A stretch of 64,000 bases of DNA from Actinomadura physcomitrii (GTDB taxonomy: Bacteria > Actinomycetota > Actinomycetes > Streptosporangiales > Streptosporangiaceae), in NCBI RefSeq assembly GCF_008923205.2, contig NZ_WBMS02000052.1, forward strand, positions 1-64,000, read 5' to 3'. Made by a program: the position numbers and the translations under genes. Shown here piece after piece: positions 8,604 to 18,323 of this stretch (positions within the stretch are counted from its first letter, which is position 1; the number at the start of each line of letters is the position of its first letter). The notes beneath the pieces were generated by a model. The model was not told the DNA's origin, did no database searches, and saw only the letters and a program-made list of their open reading frames with translations.

Positions 8604-9076
8604 CGCCCGATATGACGGCGATCGACCTTCGCCGACGAACAGACCGCCACGCACTCAAGCGCCGCACGGACGAGGGCAGCGTCAGCGTCTTCGCCGTCAT
8701 CATCACCCTGGTCGTAGTCGTGTTCTTCGGCGCGGTCGTGGACTTCGAGCAGGTTCTCGAAGCCAGGCAGGACGCCGGCACCGCCGCTCAGGAAGCCGCC
8801 CGCGCCGGCGCAGGCCACGTCGACCTCGAGCACGCTTACGCCGGCGGCCGGTTCATCGTCGACCAGGCGACCGCGCTACGCGCCGCCCGGGAGTACCTGC
8901 GAACAGGCGGCTACACCGGCACCGCCTCGCCGGTCGGCGCCCGCGCCATCCGCGTTCAGGTCTCCATCACCCGCCGCGCCCTCTTCCTCAATGTGATCGG
9001 CCTGGCCACCCTGCGCGCCGATGCGACCGCAACCGCCGACCTCACCACCGGAATAGAAGGACCCAGCCGGACATGA
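8600..9076 (+). CDS. TadG-like pilus assembly protein (158 aa)
   Basis: Begins with an ATGA overlap at 8600. The N-terminal DEGSVSVFAVIITLVVVVFFGAVV (about 24-47) is the putative Flp pilus-assembly TadE/G-like helix, with the basic leader expected for it. It is followed by an Ala-rich helix (RQDAGTAAQEAARAG) and an extracytoplasmic tail. It is shorter than full TadG proteins, which carry a von Willebrand factor-like domain that is absent here, so it is a truncated or minimal form as usually seen in actinobacteria. Confidence 0.75.
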   Translation: MTPDMTAIDLRRRTDRHALKRRTDEGSVSVFAVIITLVVVVFFGAVVDFEQVLEARQDAGTAAQEAARAGAGHVDLEHAYAGGRFIVDQATALRAAREYLRTGGYTGTASPVGARAIRVQVSITRRALFLNVIGLATLRADATATADLTTGIEGPSRT

Positions 9077-11751
9077 CCTCACACAGCCGCGCCGTCCGCA
9101 TATGCCGTGGGCTTGCCGCCCTCCTCACCCTCGGGACACTGGTGATCGGTGCCCCGATCGTCATGTACATGCTCGAGGGCTCCCCCATCCCGGACCGGAT
9201 ACCGGACTGGGAGACGGTGTCGGCGTTCCTGATGCGTCCCGACACCGACGGCCAAGCATTCCTCGCCACCCTTGACGTCATCGGCTGGGCGGCATGGCTG
9301 GTGTTCACCGCCATCATCCTCACTGAGGCGCTCGCTTGCCTCGCCGGATTCACCGCGTCGCTGCCCCGCCCCGTCCAGCCCGTCCAGCGTCTCGTCCGGG
9401 ACATGGTCGCCTCGATCACCTTGGCCTTCGGCACCGCCGCGGTGCTCGCCAACCCCGCTTCGGCTTCCGTTCACACCACCTCCGGCACGGCGGCCACCGC
9501 CCCGCACAATCCCGAGGACGCCTTCTCGGCGTCGCCTGCCCGTCACGACCCGGACTACCAAGGCGCGCAACTCCAGGTCGTTGAACGGGGCGACACCCTC
9601 TGGGACATCGCCCGCCGCACCTACGGCTCCGGCGCCCAGTACCCCAAGATCTTCAAAGCCAGCCGCACCATCGACCAGCCCGACGGCCTGCCGCCTCTCA
9701 CAGACCCCGACGAACTGCACCCCGGCCAGCGGATCCGCCTTCCACATATTCACAGGCACGGAACCGCTCGCCATGCTCCCCAGCCCAGCGCTCCCCACAA
9801 AGCGACGTCGGCTCCTCACCATGCGCCCGGACATGACCACCGCGGACCGGCCGCCGCGGAGCAGTACACCGACCCCCGAAACGACGCTTCCGAGCCGGCC
9901 ACGCCCCCGCACGCATCATCCGTCCCGAAACAGCCGCCCCACTCCCCCGACGGAACCCCGACCCCACACCCCCATGAGAGCAACAAGGGCACGGCGCCCG
10001 GTAACGCCCCGTCCGCCTTCACACTGCCAACCGGCTCGCGGATCGGCCTGGGTCTGGCCGCCGCGGTCAGTGTCGCGCTGGCGACCGGACGCATCCACCG
10101 GCGACGCCGCGCCCGAGCCGGCGCGGACGTCGAAGCCGTGACCACGGCCGAACCACCGCCGCCGGACGCCGTCGCCAAGGCACACAGAGCAAACCTGGAC
10201 ACCTACGCCGACCGCAACCAGCCGGTCCCGACCGACGCCGAACTCGTCATCACCGACCGAGACACCGAACCGCCCGACTCACTCATCCTCGGAACCCGCG
10301 ACGGCCGCCCCACCGCCCTGTCGCTCCATGGCCTCAACCTCGGAGTTTGCGGTGACGGTGCCGTCCCCTTCGCCCGCGCACTCGTCACCGAACTCCTCGC
10401 CAAGGCCCACCGCGACCGCGCCGAACTCGTCATCACACAACCCGATGCCGAGACCCTCTACCCGCACCTCACCGGCGAGCTCCCGGGGCTGACCATCACG
10501 CCTACGCTCGACGACGCCGCCTTCCGCCTCGAGGCCGAGTTCGTCCACCGCTCTCGCCTCATGGAAGCGGCCAACCAGCCCGACCTGACCGCCCTGCGCC
10601 TCCACGACCCGGCCGAGCCCCTGCCCACCCTGCTCCTTGTCACCTCGGTAACCGACGAGACCAAGCAGACGCTGGAACTGATCATCCGGCTGGGACGCCG
10701 CTACGGAATCGGCAGCCTGATCCTCGGAACCGGGCCGGCCGACGCGACCAACATCCGCCTCGCCGCCGGCGGAACCGTCACCGACGTCGGCGGTCCCTAC
10801 GCCGACATCCTGACCGGTGCGAGCCTGTTCCATCTCACGGCAGAGGACGCCGTCGGCATGCTCTCCACCATCCGCACCGCTGCCGACGATCCCGCTACAG
10901 GGTCCCCGAGCCCTGCACCGCCCGCCACCGAATCCGAATCGGCGGTCATCGAACACACGCTCGCCGAGCCCCCGGCCGCAGCCGACGGCACCACCGGCCA
11001 CCCCGTCAAGCTGCAACTCCTCGGCTCGATCCGCGTGTCCACCGCCGACGGCCCGATCAGCACTGGCCTGCGGACCAGCGCCCGCGATCTCCTGGCCTAC
11101 CTCGCCCTCAACCCCAACGGCATCACCCGGGAGCAAGGCACCGCGGCACTCTGGCCCGACCACACCCAGAGCCAAGCCAACGACCTGTTCAAAACCGCGG
11201 TCACCACCGCCCGCAGAGCCCTGCGCACCACAACCGGCCTGAAGGAACCCGCGTTCATCAACCGAACCGGCATCCTCTACCGGCTCGACCCCCACCTCTT
11301 CGAAGTCGACCTCTGGAACCTCAGCACCGCCATCACCAGAGCCCGCCAAGCCCTCGACGACGCCGACCGCACCCGAGCCGTCCAGTCCATCGTCGACCTC
11401 TACACCGCCGATTTCGCCGTCGGCCGCAACTACGAATGGGCCGACAACCACCGCGTCTACCTCCGCCGCACCGTCACCAACACCCTCGCCCGCCTCGCCA
11501 CAGACCTCCAAGAACAGCACCCCGACGACGCCACCAGCGCCCTCGAACACGCCATCAAACACGACCCGTACTCGGAGTCCGCCTACCGCTCACTCATGAC
11601 CCTCGACGCCCGCCTCGGCAGGCACGACGCCGTCCAGCGCACCTTCCACCTTCTGGCCACCCGCCTCGCCGACCTCGGTACCGAGCCCACGCCCGAGACC
11701 CACCAACTCCTCTCCGACCTCCGAGCCACGCCCCCGCAACAAGCCCCTTGA
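9073..11751 (+). CDS. membrane LysM protein with C-terminal winged-helix/BTAD domain (892 aa)
   Basis: Last gene of the pilus operon (ATGA overlap at 9073). Order of parts: membrane helices at about 8-33, 63-90 and 110-127; a LysM repeat at about 166-225 (VERGDTLWDIARRTYG ... HPGQRIRLP); a long Pro/His/Thr-rich linker; a further helix at about 325-342; a P-loop-less alpha/beta region (about 380-620); and a C-terminal OmpR-type winged helix plus bacterial transcriptional activation domain (about 650-892) as in SARP regulators. LysM binds peptidoglycan and BTAD acts on DNA or as an oligomerisation module, so the protein could link cell-wall state to expression of the locus (inference). The domain calls are firm; topology is predicted by eye. 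Confidence 0.85.
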   Translation: MTSHSRAVRICRGLAALLTLGTLVIGAPIVMYMLEGSPIPDRIPDWETVSAFLMRPDTDGQAFLATLDVIGWAAWLVFTAIILTEALACLAGFTASLPRPVQPVQRLVRDMVASITLAFGTAAVLANPASASVHTTSGTAATAPHNPEDAFSASPARHDPDYQGAQLQVVERGDTLWDIARRTYGSGAQYPKIFKASRTIDQPDGLPPLTDPDELHPGQRIRLPHIHRHGTARHAPQPSAPHKATSAPHHAPGHDHRGPAAAEQYTDPRNDASEPATPPHASSVPKQPPHSPDGTPTPHPHESNKGTAPGNAPSAFTLPTGSRIGLGLAAAVSVALATGRIHRRRRARAGADVEAVTTAEPPPPDAVAKAHRANLDTYADRNQPVPTDAELVITDRDTEPPDSLILGTRDGRPTALSLHGLNLGVCGDGAVPFARALVTELLAKAHRDRAELVITQPDAETLYPHLTGELPGLTITPTLDDAAFRLEAEFVHRSRLMEAANQPDLTALRLHDPAEPLPTLLLVTSVTDETKQTLELIIRLGRRYGIGSLILGTGPADATNIRLAAGGTVTDVGGPYADILTGASLFHLTAEDAVGMLSTIRTAADDPATGSPSPAPPATESESAVIEHTLAEPPAAADGTTGHPVKLQLLGSIRVSTADGPISTGLRTSARDLLAYLALNPNGITREQGTAALWPDHTQSQANDLFKTAVTTARRALRTTTGLKEPAFINRTGILYRLDPHLFEVDLWNLSTAITRARQALDDADRTRAVQSIVDLYTADFAVGRNYEWADNHRVYLRRTVTNTLARLATDLQEQHPDDATSALEHAIKHDPYSESAYRSLMTLDARLGRHDAVQRTFHLLATRLADLGTEPTPETHQLLSDLRATPPQQAP

Positions 11752-11765
11752 GGGGAGGGCGCTAC

Positions 11766-12158
11766 CTACGACGTGAGCGGATCCTGCGCGAATTCGGCAT
11801 GGTGATGGACGACGTCGTCATCGGTCACCTCGAACACGAGGATGCTGAGCAACTCCCGGATTCGCGGGCCGACTCGAAGCGCCGCTGAGACGGCGCGCGA
11901 GGGCACGACCACTCCGAAGATCTCCGAGCCATCGAGCACCGCAGGAACTCGCCGGAGCAGTTGACCGTACAGGGTGTCAACGTCCAAACCAGGGGAGGAT
12001 GTCCGCCCCTTGGCCTCCGCGTACAGCGTCTGGCCGTCACGACTGGCGACGACATCGCAGAACTCTTGTTCTCTCGCGACCGTCCACCCATGGGCCCGGA
12101 GGTGCCGACAGAAGGCATCCACGACCCGAGCTTCATCACCCCTCACCGACGACCTCAC
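11766..12158 (-). CDS. small PD-(D/E)XK-like nuclease-fold protein (130 aa)
   Basis: Read on the minus strand, convergent with the LysM-BTAD gene and only 14 bases from it. An N-terminal helix is followed by EFCDVVASRDGQTLYAEAKGRT (about 32-53), in which Asp35, Glu48 and Lys50 have the D-Xn-ExK arrangement of the PD-(D/E)XK nuclease fold; the 'AEAKG' strand is typical. Length is close to that of small restriction-like or Mrr-related domains. GTG at 12158 is the frame start; GTG at 12146 has a better spaced purine stretch. Function is unknown; it may be a stand-alone DNA-processing protein. Confidence 0.55.
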   Translation of the reverse strand: MRSSVRGDEARVVDAFCRHLRAHGWTVAREQEFCDVVASRDGQTLYAEAKGRTSSPGLDVDTLYGQLLRRVPAVLDGSEIFGVVVPSRAVSAALRVGPRIRELLSILVFEVTDDDVVHHHAEFAQDPLTS

Positions 12159-12427
12159 CCTTTCGGAAGTACCGGTCGAAGAACCGGTGGAGCGTTCGAG
12201 CCGAAACCGTCACCAAGCACCATAGACCGGGTCCCAAGATCGCAGCCTCCGGCAGCACTCACCTCGGAAGCAATGTCCGCGACCAACGTCTCCTCGCGCG
12301 CGAAGCAGAGTCCTGCCCACCAAGAGCGGCTGCCGGGCTGCCGGGAATCCGTTGACGCCGCCTCTCACCCTGCGAAAGCCTTGCCTTCAATGCTGATCGA
12401 TGTGAGGGGAACGAAGGGCGACTCCTG

Positions 12428-13633
12428 GTGAGCGCACCACCGGGCTGGTACCCGGATCCACAGTGGATGGGCCGCGAACGATACTGGGACGGTCAGGGCT
12501 GGACCGATCAGTCACGCAAGTGGGAGGGCAAGGCCGGAACCAGCGCAAGTTCGTCGAGCCCCACCCCATCAACGCCCCTGAGAAGCCGAGCCCCGGTGCC
12601 CTCCACCAAGGTCTCCAAACCCTCGACGCGAACTCGCGATACCGGCCTGAGTATGCCGAGACCTCTCGCGGCGATTCCTCCGCCAGCACGGGCGAACACG
12701 CCAGTCCCAGCGTCCGCGGCCAAGCCGAATCGGCCCGCGCTCGGCGAGCCGGGCAGCAGGGCAATGTCCGTCCTCGTGATGCTGGTGGTGCTGGCGTTGA
12801 CGCTCGCCAGCGAGGCGACAGTCCTTGTGCCGGCCGCCTACGGCCTGCACCTGATCTGGCCGTTCTTTGGCGCGCTCATACCGTTCGGCGTCTGGTTGGC
12901 ACTGGCGTTGGTGTTACTCGTACCGGGCTTTCGGCAACTCAACGTGCGCCTTGCCTACGGCGCTCGCGAGCCCCGTCACGAGGAGCAGACACGGCTACAG
13001 GAAGCCTGGCTCGGCCTCCTACCGGCCCACCAAGCAGCCGGATTCCACCTGATGGTGTCCGACACGGAGGACCTGAACGTCTGCACCCCGGTCGGGCGCG
13101 TCGTTATAGCCAGCGCCAGCTCGGTCCAGTCCCTCCCCCTCGCCCGGCTACAGGCTGTTCTCGCGCACGAGCTCGGCCACCGAACAGGGCTGCTCGCCGC
13201 CTCGGCGTTCGTAGATGCGCACCTGCTTCTGCCGAGCCGGGCGCTGTTGTGGGTGTTGCGTGCGCTGTGGTCCCCCGTGAAACCGATGTGGAAACGGGCT
13301 GTCGCATGGCACCGCCCCATCGGCTTCCTACTTGTCCTAGTCCTTGTGCTGTGCGGAACCGCCGTCACCTTCATCACGGCGCTGCCCGCCGCCTTGGCGC
13401 TTGGCGCCTCGGCGGCCGCTCGGCTGGCGAAGGGCCACACCGACGCTCGCGCGGACGCCTTCGTCGTCCGGCTCGGCCTCGGAGCCGAACTCCTCGCCGC
13501 CTTGGAGCACCGGATCGAGAACACCAGCAGGCCCGCCGACTCCGAGCACCATCCTGCACTCCCCCTACACCTTGTCCGGCGCGCCCAACACATCCGCCAA
13601 CTGATGCAGGCGACGGCTCCGGTCATGTACTAA
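12428..13633 (+). CDS. DUF2510 and M48/M56-type membrane zinc protease (401 aa)
   Basis: The N-terminal PPGWYPDPQWMGRERYWDGQGWT (written here only as its key pieces PGWYPDP and RYWDGQGWT, residues 4-27) is a DUF2510 motif. A Pro/Ser/Thr linker runs to about 110, then two membrane helices (about 115-165), a cytoplasmic peptidase part with HELGH at 247-251 (metal-binding His residues and catalytic Glu), and another hydrophobic region (about 297-335). The later Glu ligand may be in TDARADAFVV (about 338-347), where an ExxxD-type motif has become DARAD. HtpX-like proteases clear damaged membrane proteins. GTG at 12428 follows GGGAACGAAGGG. Confidence 0.8.
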   Translation: MSAPPGWYPDPQWMGRERYWDGQGWTDQSRKWEGKAGTSASSSSPTPSTPLRSRAPVPSTKVSKPSTRTRDTGLSMPRPLAAIPPPARANTPVPASAAKPNRPALGEPGSRAMSVLVMLVVLALTLASEATVLVPAAYGLHLIWPFFGALIPFGVWLALALVLLVPGFRQLNVRLAYGAREPRHEEQTRLQEAWLGLLPAHQAAGFHLMVSDTEDLNVCTPVGRVVIASASSVQSLPLARLQAVLAHELGHRTGLLAASAFVDAHLLLPSRALLWVLRALWSPVKPMWKRAVAWHRPIGFLLVLVLVLCGTAVTFITALPAALALGASAAARLAKGHTDARADAFVVRLGLGAELLAALEHRIENTSRPADSEHHPALPLHLVRRAQHIRQLMQATAPVMY

Positions 13634-13914
13634 CGACAGGGTGAAGCTGCGGATGGCGGGAGCCACTGACGCACGCGGCCCCGGACGCTGTCCAACCCGT
13701 AATGAGAGCCGGCGCGATGCCAACGGAAGGCGTGACGAGCTTCCCTGAGCGCCCCGCAATGAGGTCCTCAGGCGAGAGCCGGTGGCGGCGTCGCTCCAGT
13801 ACCTCTATTCCGGTCGTCCGAGGCGGACGCTCAGGCCCTAAGTTCCACCACGCACGACCCTTGAGCCACAAACCGGCTGTTTGACTCAGGTATCTGAACG
13901 CATGTCCGCCTCGC

Positions 13915-14352
13915 TCAACGCGCATCTGCCAGCCACTTATCGGCGAGTTCGCGAGCGTCGGCGAGCAACTTGTCCAGCGCCCCATCGGATGGATTCGTAC
14001 GAAGAACCAGTCCCGTCAACAGGAGCGTGCAGTACTCGCCTCGAGCCTCATCCCCGATGTCGTCGATATTCTCGTCGGTGAATGTGGCCAGGAGCAATCG
14101 TTCGGCGATGCGCGGGTCGAAGTCGTCTGTCAACGGGTAATTGGCCCGAAGATCGGCCACGAACGCGATCGCGGCGGATGCATCCTTGTCCTTGAACAAC
14201 CGGCCGCCGGCCAGGGCGAAGGCTGCGGAGACCAGTGCACCGTAGGCAGGTGCGGCCGCCGGGTCCAGTTGACGGTCGATCTGCTCGAAACGCTCGGTAT
14301 TGCGGGTGATCAACGCGCGCACCGACTCAACCTGGTCAGCGGTTACCTTCAT
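13915..14352 (-). CDS. hypothetical protein, last gene of the minus-strand HerA-type operon (145 aa)
   Basis: An all-helical-looking soluble protein with no recognisable motif. ATG at 14352 has a GGAGAGG ribosome site that lies inside the end of the preceding gene, which it overlaps by 17 bases, so the two are co-translated. Sequence features: an acidic pI, Asp/Ala/Leu rich, with TDENIDDIGDEARGEYCTLL in the middle. It is probably a partner of the acidic protein encoded upstream (context only). Confidence 0.7.
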   Translation of the reverse strand: MKVTADQVESVRALITRNTERFEQIDRQLDPAAAPAYGALVSAAFALAGGRLFKDKDASAAIAFVADLRANYPLTDDFDPRIAERLLLATFTDENIDDIGDEARGEYCTLLLTGLVLRTNPSDGALDKLLADARELADKWLADAR

Positions 14353-15691
14353 TGCCTCTCCATTCTCGAATCCTACTCAGAACCCGTCTGCCTGCTTCAG
14401 CTCCGACGACGCCCAGCGTGAGCAACGCTGATGCCGTGCTTCCAGCGTCGATACCGGAGTGATGTGGCTCGGCCATCGTGGGGCCATCTACTCTGGTCTC
14501 TGCGTGGCCAGTCGGGCGCGTCCCGAAAGCCTGGTCTATAGTTTTACCGATCGCCTTGACTCGGTCATGAATGTCGCTGTAGTTCTTATAAGCCGCTTGC
14601 CGGAACTTGTCGTCCCTATCCTGATTCTCGTCGCCTTCCGCCAATGCCTCGCCGGTCGGCAGGTCCCCGAAACGGTCCACCCCGCCGGTCCACTCAGCAT
14701 CAGAGCTGCGAATAGTCCTATCGAAGGGCTCCTTTTGCCCTTCAGCCTTGCCACGATCCGGGGCGAATGGGTCGATATTGCCCTTGACCGCCCCTTCTTC
14801 CAGCTTAGCTGAACCGGAACCACTCTTGCCCGTTTCGAGTGTCCGCTCACTCTCTGCGCCGTTCCCTTGGGTGGCCTCTCGACTTTCTTGCCGGGCGTCG
14901 AACTCGTTCGTCGGTTTGTCGGAACCACCCGCTGGTGTCCGCTCAGGTGAGGAGTTGCCCTCCTTTGACTTCACCTGGCTGTGTTCACCATCCCGACTAC
15001 GATCGGGTTGGGTCGATTCCGACTCGCCGGGCACCTCCTCGTTGACTTCCGGAGGCTTGGAGTTGCCTTCAACCTTCTCTGTCTGCCCACCCGGCACGCG
15101 AGTTTCCGGGGAGGGCATCCGGCCCCCGCTGTCGTTTGTCCGCTCAGGTTCTTGTCCGCCATCGGCAGTGGCGCGAGCGGGCTCCTGATCGCCAGATCGT
15201 CCCCTGTCCTCCACCTCAGTGGAACGCTTCTGGTCAGCCGTGCTGGTCTCGGCTTCCGGCCGCTGCACGTCCGGCTCGCGGGTTTCAGACTGCGTCGCGG
15301 GTCGGTCGTGCTCGCCGCGCGAATCAGAGACGGAGCTGTCCGTTGGTTGGCTACTGCCCTCACTCGTGCGGCCGTCTTTGCGGGGCGCATCCCGCTGCTC
15401 GGGGCCTTCCGTCTCTGGCTTGGACGCGGTAGCAGTGTCTCGTTTCTCACCGGCCGACTCCGCAGGCGCCTGTGGTGCTGGCTTGTCCTCGCGCTCGCCA
15501 CGTTGTTCAGCGCCTGTTTCCCGAGGAGCCTCTCGGGCGGCGGTCGTCGCGGCGCGGCTCTCGGCACGCGAAGGGGCGCCTTCTGCTCCTGGCTTGTCGG
15601 GTGGGGGCGATGACGGTCGGTCGGCTGCTTGCGGCTTCTCGACGGTCTCTACGTGGGTGTCGGTGCCGCTGGTGGGGTTGTCGGCGGCCAT
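14336..15691 (-). CDS. acidic, intrinsically disordered protein with shared N-terminal module (451 aa)
   Basis: Nearly the entire chain (about 1-330) is made of Glu, Ser, Pro, Thr, Arg and Gln with almost no hydrophobic residues, so it is disordered. The C-terminus (about 340-451) is more ordered: a Trp/Phe-containing region, a helix and a hydrophobic stretch (ASALLTLGVVGAEAG, about 418-432) that could be one membrane helix. Residues 1-60 resemble the start of the divergent gene at 18324: both have VEK, then PPD-K/R-PG, GAPSR and SRAAT in the same order. The ATG at 15691 lies 3 bases after the previous stop. Function unknown. Confidence 0.7.
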   Translation of the reverse strand: MAADNPTSGTDTHVETVEKPQAADRPSSPPPDKPGAEGAPSRAESRAATTAAREAPRETGAEQRGEREDKPAPQAPAESAGEKRDTATASKPETEGPEQRDAPRKDGRTSEGSSQPTDSSVSDSRGEHDRPATQSETREPDVQRPEAETSTADQKRSTEVEDRGRSGDQEPARATADGGQEPERTNDSGGRMPSPETRVPGGQTEKVEGNSKPPEVNEEVPGESESTQPDRSRDGEHSQVKSKEGNSSPERTPAGGSDKPTNEFDARQESREATQGNGAESERTLETGKSGSGSAKLEEGAVKGNIDPFAPDRGKAEGQKEPFDRTIRSSDAEWTGGVDRFGDLPTGEALAEGDENQDRDDKFRQAAYKNYSDIHDRVKAIGKTIDQAFGTRPTGHAETRVDGPTMAEPHHSGIDAGSTASALLTLGVVGAEAGRRVLSRIREWRGNEGNR

Positions 15692-15694
15692 GAG

Positions 15695-17977
15695 TCAGCC
15701 CTTTCCGCCGAAGAGTGGTGGAGGGCCTTGCCGACGAGGAGGATTTTCTGGTGGCTCGCGGCGAGGCCGGGGAGGCGGTGGGGCCTGACTCGACGGTTTC
15801 CGCTGGTCGGGCCAGCTTGATTTTGGCTCCCTGAAGTCATGCTCAGGCTGACCGCCGTATGCGGCCGCAGTTGGGCTGGCCGCAGGGTGCGGGCCCGTCT
15901 GGTAGCCGGTGGGCAGCCCGGGCTCGTACGGCAGGGGCGCGCGCGGTGTCGGCGGGGTGGGTGGTGTGGCCCACTGAGGAGCGCCGGCAAGCGGGCCGTA
16001 CCCAGCCGCGGTACCGATGATGGCCTGCTGCGGGGCCGGTGGATCGGGTAGTGGGGCGGTGCTGACGCGGTCCAGAGTGATGATGGCCGGGTCGCATTCC
16101 ACCGGGGTGAGGCGTCGACCACCGCCGGGGGCGGATTCCACGAGGAGCAGGGCGTGGTCGGGCAGATGCTGCAGGGTGACGGGTTCGACGACGTACTCGT
16201 ACACGCGCTGGGTGGTGTCGGCGTCGCTCCAGTTGGTGCCTTCGGCGTAGGAGTAGGCGGCCGACCAGTTGCGGGAGGTGGAGACGGCGGTTCCGGTGGT
16301 GTCGCTGGTGTTCTGGCCGCCGCCGCGGCTGCTGCCGGATTGGCGGTTGGTGGAGCGGTCGGGGAACAGGCCGAAGGCTTCGCCGCCGGAGTAGTTGACG
16401 CCGGACGAGCGGGTGGTGCCCCAGTTGGTGGATGTGCCGGTGGAGTGGCTGGTGCTGTGGGTCGTGGAGTCGCCTTCGCCGGTGGTGTCGGTTTGGGTGT
16501 GCGACTCGTTTCCGCCGATGTTCTTGGTGATCTGGGAGAGGACGAAGCGGTAGTCGCGGCCGATGAAGTCGGCCGCGCGGGAGGCGTCCTCGTGGTTGCC
16601 CAGGCGCATGAACGCGACCGCTCCGCCGCCGATCATTTCCGCAGAGGTCTCGCGAAGCCGCCGGAACAGGAAGGTCAGGGGGACGCCGCGGCGTTCGCAG
16701 GCGTCCGAGAGGCGTTCGAGGTGGCGGCGAGCGAGTTCGTCCGCGCCGGCGACTACGAGCGCGGGTGTGGACTCGCCACTGGCGGTGATGCGGTGGGTGA
16801 CCCACTGCACGATCAGGTCCGTGAGCAGTTCCGAGCGGACGTTGCGGGCCTGGCTGTCGAGCGCGATGCAGGTGAGGTAGCCCGTGGTGTCGCGTTGTCT
16901 GGGCTCGGTCCCCAGGGTTTCGAGGGGATGAATGTAGGACTCGATCCGCGACAGGTTGGCGTGGGCCTGCCGGCGGTACTCCACGGTGAACAGTTCGTTG
17001 CTGATGCGACGCCGTTCGTCGCGGGTCAGGGTCTCGGAGGTGTCGGGTTCGCCCATCAGGACACGCAGTGCGGTGGCGATTCGTCCGAGTGTGATCTCGC
17101 CGCCCAAAGCGTCGCAGATCTTGCTGAGGATCCGGTCGTCCATGCTGCGGTCGGCTCGCGCGGCGTCGGGGGTGCCGCCGTGCATGGATTCGACTATGGC
17201 GTCCACGAGCTCCTGGGGCGAGAGATCGGCGAGCAGTGTGGACGAGGCGAGTTCGCTGGGAAGCCGCTGGAGGTCGACGCCCATCCATGCTGATTGGCCG
17301 AGTTCGGCGAGTTCTCGGGTGACCAGTTCCCGGGACAGGTCCAGTACCAGGAGGGGTTGTCCGGGGAGGGTGGACGAGCCGTAGGTGGTCAGCAGCGCCT
17401 CCCAGGACCACAGGGTCCCGCCGAAGACGTCCAGGCGGCGGGTGGGGCGGGGCACTGCTCCCCATTCGGGCAGTCCGTTCAGGCGAGCGTGCTCGTTGGC
17501 CTCGTGTTCCTGTTTCCGGGCCTGCCACTGCCGGAGTTGGGTGTCGTGGCTACCGATGGTCTGCTCGTGGGCCAGAGCGTAGGTGTTGCGTGCGGTGTCA
17601 CGCTGCCGTGCCGCGAACCATGTCATGACCACACCTGGCGCCGCGACGATGACGGCCAGGATCAAGGCGCCGACGGGGAGCGGGGTCTTGGACATCTGCG
17701 CGTCGCTGGCCTCGCACGCCGAGAAGAGCACCAGGATGGCGGCGGCGGCGAAGCTCAGTGGCAGGGTCCGGGACATCCGGCGACGTGCGGCCTGTTCGGT
17801 CTCGCTGACGCGACGAGCGAGATACTCCGGCAGGTTCTGCTGCTGGGGCGGCGCCTCGTTGAAGGGCCGCAGGAACCACCACCGGTCCCTGAACACCCAG
17901 CCGAGGCGCGGGTCTGGGCTGAACAGCTTCTCGCGGCGAGCCAGTAATCCCTGGTGATCGACCGGTCCGCCCCTCAC
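15695..17977 (-). CDS. membrane HerA/T4CP-like protein with destroyed Walker A (760 aa)
   Basis: The first 80 residues are cytoplasmic; two membrane helices follow (about 75-95 and 105-125), then an ATPase-like core (about 185-530) and a Gly/Ser/Thr- then Pro-rich tail. The core follows the HerA/VirD4 pattern: DVFGGTLWSWEALLTTYGSS sits where the Walker A should be (GGTGSGKT-like) but has Leu-Trp-Ser-Trp-Glu in place of the GK(S/T); LLVLDLS follows. The Walker B-side strand reads ALVVAGADEL, and GVPLTFLFRRLRE and RFVLSQITKN match later core strands. It is therefore probably an inactive paralogue or scaffold. GTG at 17977 with upstream GGAACGGGGG was chosen; the frame is open to 18088. Confidence 0.7.
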   Translation of the reverse strand: MRGGPVDHQGLLARREKLFSPDPRLGWVFRDRWWFLRPFNEAPPQQQNLPEYLARRVSETEQAARRRMSRTLPLSFAAAAILVLFSACEASDAQMSKTPLPVGALILAVIVAAPGVVMTWFAARQRDTARNTYALAHEQTIGSHDTQLRQWQARKQEHEANEHARLNGLPEWGAVPRPTRRLDVFGGTLWSWEALLTTYGSSTLPGQPLLVLDLSRELVTRELAELGQSAWMGVDLQRLPSELASSTLLADLSPQELVDAIVESMHGGTPDAARADRSMDDRILSKICDALGGEITLGRIATALRVLMGEPDTSETLTRDERRRISNELFTVEYRRQAHANLSRIESYIHPLETLGTEPRQRDTTGYLTCIALDSQARNVRSELLTDLIVQWVTHRITASGESTPALVVAGADELARRHLERLSDACERRGVPLTFLFRRLRETSAEMIGGGAVAFMRLGNHEDASRAADFIGRDYRFVLSQITKNIGGNESHTQTDTTGEGDSTTHSTSHSTGTSTNWGTTRSSGVNYSGGEAFGLFPDRSTNRQSGSSRGGGQNTSDTTGTAVSTSRNWSAAYSYAEGTNWSDADTTQRVYEYVVEPVTLQHLPDHALLLVESAPGGGRRLTPVECDPAIITLDRVSTAPLPDPPAPQQAIIGTAAGYGPLAGAPQWATPPTPPTPRAPLPYEPGLPTGYQTGPHPAASPTAAAYGGQPEHDFREPKSSWPDQRKPSSQAPPPPRPRREPPENPPRRQGPPPLFGGKG

Positions 17978-18323
17978 GACGCCGAACCCCCGTTCCTTTT
18001 GGGTGCTGTCTCGATCATCACGGCCCCGGCACTGAGCGTGACGACACCGCAAATCACCCAAGCAGATTGACAGCGGACTTGTCACCACGTCCGATCAGAA
18101 TGGGGGGTTCCCATTGGGGAGCTTGCTCAATAGCCTGACTGAGCCGCGCCTCGGGCGGCAACACCTTCGCCGCAATCGGCCGCCCAGCCGCCGGCGGGCT
18201 CCAGCAGTCTTCGTGGAGGATTCGGACGCATGGTCGCGTGCCTGATGGCACCTGTCCCTTCACCAGAGGTCGCCGCATCGCAGGAACGTCGTGACCACAA
18301 CGGCACCGCGCTCGGGGACGGCA
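17978..18323. other. divergent promoter region between the two HerA-type operons
   Basis: About 345 bases between two divergent starts. Open frames run through it on both strands but lack ribosome sites and alignable content. It must hold the promoters of both operons; I see no confident -35/-10 pair and no strong inverted repeat. Confidence 0.4.

Noticed and set aside
12463..13644. 393-aa plus-strand open frame inside the DUF2510/M48 gene
   Set aside because: It is a shadow frame: the other frame has DUF2510 and HELGH motifs and a proper start, while this one is Arg/Pro-rich with no motif.
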